Notes under the pieces: generated by a model
The model's input: the letters and a program-made list of their open reading frames with translations, nothing else
Databases searched by the model: none
Told to the model about the DNA's origin: nothing
Made by a program: the position numbers and the translations under genes
In this document: positions 56,094 through 64,000 of the stretch, piece by piece
Numbering within the stretch: position 1 is the first letter of the stretch
Layout: each line of letters begins with the position of its first letter
Source of the DNA: Russula earlei
Taxonomy: Eukaryota; Basidiomycota; Agaricomycetes; Russulales; Russulaceae
Length of the DNA: 64,000 nt
Assembly (NCBI GenBank): GCA_025769875.1
Contig: JAGFNK010000131.1
Span: forward strand, 1-64,000
Direction: 5' to 3'

Positions 56094-59000
56094 CAGAGGC
56101 GTGACGGTGTGACAATAAGCGTTTTCACCAGGCGAACAAGGGCAGTTGAGCCCGGACGGAACTCCGCGCTCGGTCGAGGCGGACCGGAACGGGAAAACAA
56201 CAAATACGGGAAGCCGTTCGTTCGCGCAGGCCCAGCACTCAAAGGTCGCCGGTTTTACAAGCAACCTCAGCGCGTGCATCTTTATACCTCACATGAGCGC
56301 CGCCAGCTAGGCCTGCGTGGGGTTGCCTCGAGGCGGCGGCATCAGGCTGTGTGCTCTAGTGGTTCAGAAAACGTGGTGCTGTGTGGTAGGATGCTGATCG
56401 GCCACCGTTTGATCCACGCACGAACCTCGAGGCACGCTCCCCCGACGATAACGACAACGCGACGCGTACCCGAGGCGTCCCAAGCAACACGGACTATCAT
56501 ACGGTCGATCCGCCACGTGGCGCAGCCATCGGTCAAAATGAGAGTTTGGCATGACTGATCAGGCAGCCATTGGCAGTGCAGTGCTGGACAGAGACCCGAA
56601 CCGAAAAACACTCGCTCTGGAATTTGTGTGACAAACCGAACCAGCAAGAGGGAAATGCAGAATAATAATTGGGTTTTCAATCGCACAGCAACCACAATTC
56701 TGTCGTGGGTACTATGTGCGGCTCCAACAAACCTGATCCCTAGGATTGCAAAAGAGAGACGAAGGATCGTGAGGTCACTGGCATCTTTCAACCGCCAATC
56801 ACGGTCGATGACCAAATTCCCAATATTTTCGAAGATTCGAAAGTTCCGCACGCGTGGCATTCGCAACACCCCTCAGGGGCAGCCGGGTGCCCAAAGACAC
56901 ATCGGACGAAAAAATCAGTCAGGCCGAGTGAACCGTGCGTTGAAATCGAATTGGCGATTTCCGAAGTGTGAGTACATTTTATCGCACGGCCGACCGACGA
57001 TCCACGCAAACGTGATCAATGTGAAGGAGCAGTGTATGTGAACCCAACATCGGTCATCTGCTCTTGGCCAATCCGACCCAAGACGGTCCTGTGTGAAAAG
57101 AACCTGGCGCATCTTTGAATGGACGCGAAAGGAAGCTTCCGTGCATCAGAAACATTGACATTAACCCTAGCGCCTGAGGACGGGACAAGGCCTTGGTATC
57201 GAAGTCCTATCATCTGCGGAGCCGCGGGTAAACGCTACCCCAAAACTGTTCGATCAGGCATTAAACGAATCCATGCTCCAGTTCCATCACTTGGGTCACA
57301 TGAGGCTTCACCTGGAACAGTAGTTGGAACCAAGCAGGTGGGGTCCCATATCGAGTCCTATCACCGGGGACCAGACTGGACAGCGGCGCGGGATGGGTTT
57401 TGATAGAATGAAGCCGCCACAGGCACGAGTAATCACGAGAGTGACAAACAGAGCTGAACGCGGTATCGTGTGTAATATTTCTCCGAAAGAGCGCTGAGTC
57501 CTGACAACAGCAGTTGGGTTATCAGGATCTATGCGAAATGCAGTGAAGGTCCACCAGGCCATGATATATTGATAGGATATATGGAACACGCGGACCTGAC
57601 GAGCCAAGCCAACTAAAACATCTTAGATTCTCCCCCCGGGATTTGCGGGGCCGCGATCGCAACGGACCAACGTGAATTATTCAATGACTAGCGAATGCTG
57701 ACGGTAGAGTGAATCCAGAACGTAGCTGTCAGAATCCAGGAAACGGTGGCTGTTGGTATTTCATGTGGTTTAATTTCCCTTGCTATCCAGATTAAAGTCC
57801 TCGTCATGGTCACCACGCTGGGCGAGGCGACCGTGACATCATGAAGGCCAGACCCAGTGACACTCCGCGAATAGTCTTCCGTGGAGAGTGGTCTGATGGA
57901 AAGAAGCCGATATCCACGCTTGGTTGCTTCGCACCTGCCTGTGCCCCGACTCGGGATATGACAGCCCAAAAATGTTTTATGAGATAGGGCGTGTGATTCC
58001 GGGTTATTAATTTGTATTTTGAACTGAGGAATTAGACAGTTTTCGTCGCCAAGGAGCGGGACCACGACTCACTCCATATATCAAGCAGAAATTGGGGGGC
58101 GCAGCACAGGTCCACATGCCATCGCCTCCTTCATGATAGCACCGCCCCGGTCTACTAGGGAAATCATGTGGTGAAGTTGATATCGTCGGTTAACATGCCG
58201 TGTTCTCACAGGCCTTCTCGCTGCGATAAGGAGGTGAAAAAGGGTGGCGCACCGGATTTTCCCAACAGAGAATGGTGGTTTTGGGGGGTTGATGAGATAG
58301 GGGACCACCTGTGAACACGTATGCGATGGTCAGTCCCGGCGACAGAGACAGCTGGAGAAACAGCGATAGCTTACCCGGTTTCGAGATTCATCGGCATGCC
58401 CTGCATCATGCAACACGATATGATCCGCCACTTCGCGAAAGAAGCGGCGTGCAGCACTGCATCCGAGTCAGAAGCAACCGAAACGCATCTGGAGTCATAA
58501 CTACCATCAAATGCAAGCCGGTATTAATCCTGCCGCAGCGCGTAGGATGAGGATCTCCATCAAGATCGTTATGTCAAAAGAAACGCTTAGTACTATAGAG
58601 ATGACAATAAGCGAGCTAGTGAATGCGCTCTGACGTCCTTCGGAAAGGGTAGGGAACCCCAGCTGCGTAGGGGAATGGCTGACCTCCGCATGATAAGATA
58701 GCAACCCCAGAAATATTCGCATTCGTGCTTTGAGTCCCAGACATTGATAACAATGAAGGGGTCTTCGTGAGACAGAATGGACAACGTCGCGTTACGGCCA
58801 CAGTCTCAACGACGTCGGTGACAGAGATCGAAAATGTGAGCATGAGTGCTCACTCCTACTTGCGCAGACCGATGTAGATCCAAGGTATTCGAGATTTGGC
58901 CCCGAACTCTTGAAACGGGGGCTACTCTCGTCTCTTAGTCAAGCTCTGGTAATCATCTCCATCATGACGAGAGGCTTGGTCCGAAAAAAGACGCAGTTTG

Positions 59001-60199
59001 GCTTCCTGGGAAACCTGTCTCCTCTATCTACTCACAGTCCCGGAAATGGCGCGGAGCCGGCGTGAGACAGGGTGGTGCGCCGTGCTGGTGAATCCAGACC
59101 AAGAACACTGACGGCCACAGGCAAGGAGCGCAGAAACAGGGGAGGTTTGACTCATCGAAGATGGCGCATGGGAACACCGACGGAAGGACCCTGGGAGCAA
59201 CTCACCCCATTTTTTATGCGGTGGAGTAATGAGGAGCGAACGAACGGATTGGACGAAGACCAAGGGGGACGGTCGAGCCGATGTTCGAAATCACGCTCAA
59301 GGAAAGTCCCAACTGAAGATGAACGCGACGTCTGCGCGTGAAAGACTTTTTTTCCTGCCGCCTGTCCAAGCCGGGACTCGGAAAGAAAGGCGTGGATCCC
59401 CCTCCACAACATGACCGGAACGATAACAGGGGACGTTTTCTTCCGTCACGGTGTGGTCAGCATGCCGGTCACTTCCCAAGGTCCCTTCACTGAGAGGTTA
59501 GCCATTCAGGTCACAGACGGTGATATGCCACGGCAGACGCACATTTTGACGCCGGAATACACGACGGTAGGCAGGCCTCTCGAACACCGAAGGCAGACTG
59601 CGAGACTGCGACGGAAGCTCATGCGAACTGCGTCACACATGGGACGTTGGATCATCCCACGACGATGAATCGCTGCTGCTCTGGATTCGAAGTCGGACAG
59701 CCGCGACATTCAGATAACCCAAATAGGGTAAGTGTCGGTGGATGTCGGAAAATTGGGCGGCCGTTATTATAATCTGATTATAGTGGGCCCAGTTTTCCGA
59801 CATAAAACACTAGTAATAGAATTAGAAAATCCCTGATGAAACTTTCTGGCATCAAAGCACTGAATATTGACCAAATTTGAAATTTGGGATATGCACCGTT
59901 GTTCACTAATTCGCTGATTAAACGTATTGCGGCTTACACTGCGCCGTGACGCCAGACCCTGACAGTAATCATCTCAGTCATCATCTTTTCTTCCACACTC
60001 AGCAGCAAAATCGCTACCCAACGTGTTCTGATATATTCCTACCCGGCCTCTACACAGCGATACAAGGTGTTCATTAGAGAGCCAAGAATACACTACTATT
60101 ACCCATCAAAGAACCAAAGTCAAGAGTCCAAAGTCCGAATGAATGGCTATCGAAGAATAAAGTCTGTCATCGAATCAACCGAATGCCCGTCGAGAACGG
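56094..60199. other. Spacer between F-box paralogues, no confident gene
   Basis: About 4.1 kb. Minus-strand fragments have hydrophobic stretches (SSLIVISIVLSVSFDITIL near 58640-58580; SALFVTLVITRACGGFIL near 57470-57400), which hint at a decayed membrane-protein gene. I could not join them into a reading frame or name a family. A tRNA-like string near 56352-56432 lacks a proper B-box. An AT-rich foldback lies at 59743-59802. Confidence 0.4.
59743..59802. repeat. 60-bp AT-rich foldback
   Basis: Arms tgtcggaaaattgggc (59743-59758) and gcccagttttccgaca (59787-59802) are inverted with one mismatch. The loop itself contains ttataatctgattata, another dyad. It could be a tiny MITE or a regulatory hairpin. 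Confidence 0.75.
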
Positions 60200-62904
60200 T
60201 TAGTTGAATCTAAGAATCGGATATGAGAATAGATCCACGTCGGTCACAGGATCTTCGATATTGTGCCTTTTGGAAATGAACCTCAGGCGAGCGGACACAG
60301 CAACAGGAAACGTGGACATACGCTGTCTGCACATGTCGAATAGCATCTCCTTTGCTCCCCGCCGTAGTGACCAGTCCAAAGGTTGCAAACGGAAAGGTTT
60401 CGGGATAATCAGAACAGCGATTGCAAAGCCATGCTTTGGGTTCAACGGGGTGACAGCCGATGACGTGCTCGCACGGCATGGCCGCCTCATCGTGGCTCGC
60501 CACACGCCATTCAGGGTAGGGATGATCTGTCTCCGAGGATTGGAGGAAATGCAAGACCTACACCAAGTGACCGGTGAGTCATAAGGCGTTGGAAGAAAAC
60601 GAAGACTTACGCAGGATATCCAGGAACGATGTGATTCCACGAGGTCCGGTGGGCAGCTTGCGCATACGAAGTACATGTCCAGCCGTTCGAGCATAGACGC
60701 AGTCGTGATCGCTGGGTCAAGCCCCAGCAGCCGGAGAAGGGCGCCCACGGCCTCTGCTCCACGTTCCGAGAACTCTAGTTCTCCTTTCATCTTCCAAGCA
60801 TGGCAAACATCGCGTCCGATGTGGATAGTACTGGTGTCTGGGTGACGAAATACTGAGATCGCAAGGTCGAGCTTTCCTGCAAAGTTGCCCATCGCATCAT
60901 GACGCCAGAGATCGATCGTCGGGTCTGACAACATCTTGACCTCCATCGCCTTGTCTTGAGGGCCGTCAACATAGAAAGGAAGCAAACCGGTGCATTTACT
61001 CCTGCGCTCGGACATCCATTCCGAAAGGCTCTCTGGAAGCTGCGCTGCGGCGTGCACCCATTCGGCCGGCTGTTCATCTCGATCTGGATTCCGAAGCTCT
61101 CTGAAGCAAGACAGTTCGTCGACTTGGGAGAGAGAAGGAAGATACAGCCGTTGCATTGGAAGAACTTGTCGCAGGAGATCGGAGTAACACTGCGTAGACT
61201 TGTGATGGTAAATCCTTTCTCGTTGGCACCGCTCTGCAAACAAGCGGGCCTTACGAGCAGCATTGAGTTTGATTTCGACCTTATTTCTGATGTATTTCCA
61301 AACTATAGGAATAAGTCAGGAGGATCCTCCAAGAGATAACACATGACCCACCTTTCTCGGTGAGTGGCTTGTCGACATTTGCACCAGGCACGGCGCTCCA
61401 CCCTATCCAATTGAGGTCCACACTGTCAAACCCGGAGGCCAGAATGCGTTCTTTCAGACTGTAAATGCACAATGTCAGCACAATGAGACACTACATACGA
61501 CTAGTACTTACGCTTCGCGTCTTTGCATCCTTCTTTCTCTATAATTCTGAGCTTGAATCCCTGCCTCAACCTTGGCCCATTTCTCGAATTCGGCCGAGCT
61601 CTGCGAAGAGTTATATGAACACGAAGGGAGACGCCGCGTTGAAACCCCACCTGAACGACGGAGTCAACGAGAAGAATTCTCTCAGCGCGAAAAGATTTGA
61701 GCCTTTGTCGTGCTCCTGGCTTGCCCGCATCTCGATCTTCCTCAAGTTCGGCTAACTTCTTGCCCATCTCGTATAAATCCGGCTTCCAGTAAAACCGACT
61801 GCTGGAAGCGTGCCATTGTGTCCATCCTCCAACTATGAAGGTGGATCAGACGTCGACACGAGGATCGTGAAATGGAGGGCATCGTACTTCTTGTGTAAGG
61901 GAGGAGATCCATAACAGACTCCTTCAAGCCAGGACAGTGAGACCGAAATCTAGGAGAGAAGACGAGGCTGCGATAGATGTCACAATTAGAAACATACACA
62001 TACAAAGCTCTGGAGGAAGAGCTTTCCCTCACTTTCTCTTCCTACAAGGGATGCATAGACGACGGCGAAGGGCGAAGTCGACTCGATGGATGTTTTGCCT
62101 AGAGCATTCCTGCGGCATGAAATCAGCTTGACATCGAACGATACGCAACGACGATTGTCCGCGCACAGAACACACGGCAGGCCCGAACAATAGCAGCGCC
62201 CAAGCGGGCTCGGACATGTCCTCAGGGGGATCAGGAACACTAGTGGCCCCTGCTTTCTGTCTCGCAGTTATCCAGACCCACATTGACTTGCGCGACATCA
62301 AAAGCTGTCGCAGATCTTTGCTCGTGCGCGAGAGGTTGACGAGGTCCATAGGCCCCAGTTTGGAGAATATCTGAGAGTGGTTGGCAGTTCAAGAACGGAC
62401 CGCGATTTCGGCCCGCACAGACAAGGACATACCATGAATAGAGCATCTAGGGGAAGCAATAGCATATTTTGCAGTCGGCCCTTCACCCTGCGGCTGGTGC
62501 CAGCCCGCTTAGACTTGGCGGGAGAGCTCGATGACGAAGCTTTCCCGGAGGTCACAGCACCACTGGCGTCTAACTTACGTCGTTTTGACGCGCGGGGCGT
62601 TGCTGTGTACGATTAGCAAGACTTGGGGCCATTGACGGTATTAGAAAGTACCTCCAAAGTCGTCATCGAAGTCAGTGTTATCATTTCCGTCGGGATCAGA
62701 CTCTTCCGAGCAATCAGACTCGAGGTCACCCCACACTGATTCATGCGCTGAATCCCGTTCGACAGAGGACGATCCCGGGAGGGGCACATCAAGCGAATCT
62801 TCTCGAGCAATGCTTGGCATCCCTCCAGTCCGCCTCCTCTCGCTTTCCACGACTACAGAAGAGTGGAGTAGGGCCCTCGATTGACGGCGAGTCGTGACTG
62901 GCAT
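60200..62904 (-). CDS. F-box protein, paralogue B
   Basis: Eleven exons (minus): 62904-62652, 62602-62433, 62370-62167, 62109-62033, 61967-61888, 61832-61651, 61600-61512, 61458-61352, 61302-60611, 60557-60322, 60266-60200; 718 aa. It shares with paralogue A the start MPVTTRRQSRALL, the acidic region, the F-box (LLLPLDALFMIFSKLGPMDLV), DFALRRRLC, DWIGLS-like NWIGWSAVPGANV, LYLPSLSQV, HAWKMKGELEF, the Cys pairs FVCASC and AWLCNRC, and the C-terminal DVDLFSYPILRFN. Exons 3-8 and 11 have exactly the same lengths in both genes (204, 77, 80, 182, 89, 107, 67 nt), and every intron has the same phase. This proves a common origin by duplication. Both frames are intact, so both copies are probably used. 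Confidence 0.86.
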
Positions 62905-64000
62905 TATTAGGGATGTGACGATGTGACAATAACACTTCACAAAAAGGCCAGATGTAGCGAGTTGAGCACCAGAGCCCGGAATTCACCGGAGCGACCAGCC
63001 TAGTTTTGTGACTCTTGTTCAATCTTTGAGTTGAGCGCAAGGTTTAGTAATGAGAGCAAAATAGGTTGCCTTGAGCTTGACCGACACACAACACGTCACA
63101 GAGAATCGCGGAAAACAGAGGATTATTTGAAAGGCCTCCTGCTGGTGTTTAAATCTTGAAGGCAGGGAATGCCAGGTAAGAACCCAAAGCTTGAGCGTTT
63201 TTTATATCCCGCACCTTAGAGCTGGCACCTGAAAGTTAGACGTGTCATACTGACTCGGACGAGAACACTGTAGCTGTGGATCAATCCACACTATGATGCG
63301 AAACATATACGATGACTCACACACTTACAGGGGTGGGAAACCTTCGGTTGCAATCACATAACCCTATATTAGGGTCTACGTGTGACCGATGACTCACATC
63401 ACGGCTACGGATGATGCCCAACACAACTGACAGTGCTCGTACGTTGTGCGGGATTGAGCATGTACACCGTCCCGCCAGGACCACTTACTCTTTCAGCAAT
63501 CGCGACATAAGTCTACGCTTGTCTCGCGACGCTCAAGCCTCTGGACAGCAGCGATCTATGCAACTTTCACCCGAAAACTCCAAGGAAGATGCGCTTCTCG
63601 TCCGGATCGAGCTGAAACCTCCGCCTACCACCCACGAGGTTGAAAACATGGGTGAATCAAAACGGAACACTGACTGAAAGAACAAGGAGAGGAAAGAGAA
63701 GGGACCCACGGTCGGGTACAACACGCTTGAGCGGGGAGGCGAGGGTCAGACGGAACCTGTCGTGCTCGAGTACAGGATAGAACGGCTTTGAGGAGTCGCG
63801 GCGGCGATACCGGGAGTGTCGGAAAGCAAGGTGGGCGGGGGTTTCCACCATCGCTTGCCAGCGGGTCCCATTTCTAATGTTGCTGCAGGTGCGTCCCTCA
63901 TCTCGATCCTTCCACACACTTTCCGACCCATCATGTACTTTATCGCTATCGTTGGCATTACTGGCAGCTACTCTTCCCAGAACCAACTCACACTGGCTTG
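62905..64000. other. Upstream region of F-box gene B; no further gene seen
   Basis: ORFs on both strands are short and lack family features. The window ends before any next gene is recognisable. Confidence 0.45.

Noticed and set aside
56352..56432. tRNA-like string (ctctagtggttcag ... gtttgatcc)
   Set aside because: The B-box lacks the standard spacing and no acceptor stem can be paired. There is not enough evidence for a tRNA or SINE.
1..64000. CRISPR arrays, bacterial operons, rRNA genes
   Set aside because: No regular short repeat-spacer pattern, no polycistronic organisation and no rRNA signature. Gene structure is eukaryotic throughout.

Overview
The window reads as nuclear DNA of a filamentous basidiomycete (Agaricomycetes; a Rhizoctonia/Ceratobasidium-type genome is possible but not proven). 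The evidence is short GT-AG introns of about 50-80 nt, many small exons in every protein gene, an IML2-type TPR gene, and LTR retrotransposons of both Gypsy and Copia type. There is no bacterial feature: no operons, no CRISPR, no rRNA and no recognisable functional tRNA gene.

Layout. 1-932: end of a Gypsy-like retroelement and its LTR. 933-5.2 kb: GC-rich, repeat-laden, without a convincing gene. 5.9-13.1 kb: two minus-strand genes, a mitochondrial-type four-RRM RNA-binding protein (one single-base frameshift) and the 12-exon IML2 homologue. 13.1-35.1 kb: a nested retrotransposon cluster, partly CpG-poor, flanked by two direct copies of a Copia LTR. It holds broken Gypsy gag/protease/RT, a broken Copia polyprotein, six solo LTRs that still carry perfect 5-bp target duplications, a 154-bp tandem array, a dimeric tRNA-derived SINE and a fragment of a host splicing gene (SNU23/ZMAT2 type). 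35.1-64 kb: a normal gene region with a 1008-aa Ser/Pro-rich coiled-coil protein, a 205-aa unknown protein, an aldo-keto reductase (frameshifted, catalytic His replaced), a 1165-aa alpha/beta-hydrolase, and two tandem F-box paralogues sharing one 11-exon structure.

How the parts relate. The protein genes look like unrelated housekeeping or accessory genes rather than a pathway; there is no biosynthetic cluster. The most notable biology is in the repeats. The same repeat families occur CpG-rich in the flanks and CpG-poor inside the cluster, with CpG turned into TpG or CpA, as expected from repeat-directed cytosine methylation/deamination (RIP-like). A CpG-retaining Copia LTR lies 90 bp upstream of IML2 with its TATA box in the same orientation, so it may supply that gene's promoter.

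Exon structures were assembled by eye from splice signals and reading-frame continuity and were not checked against transcripts or databases.
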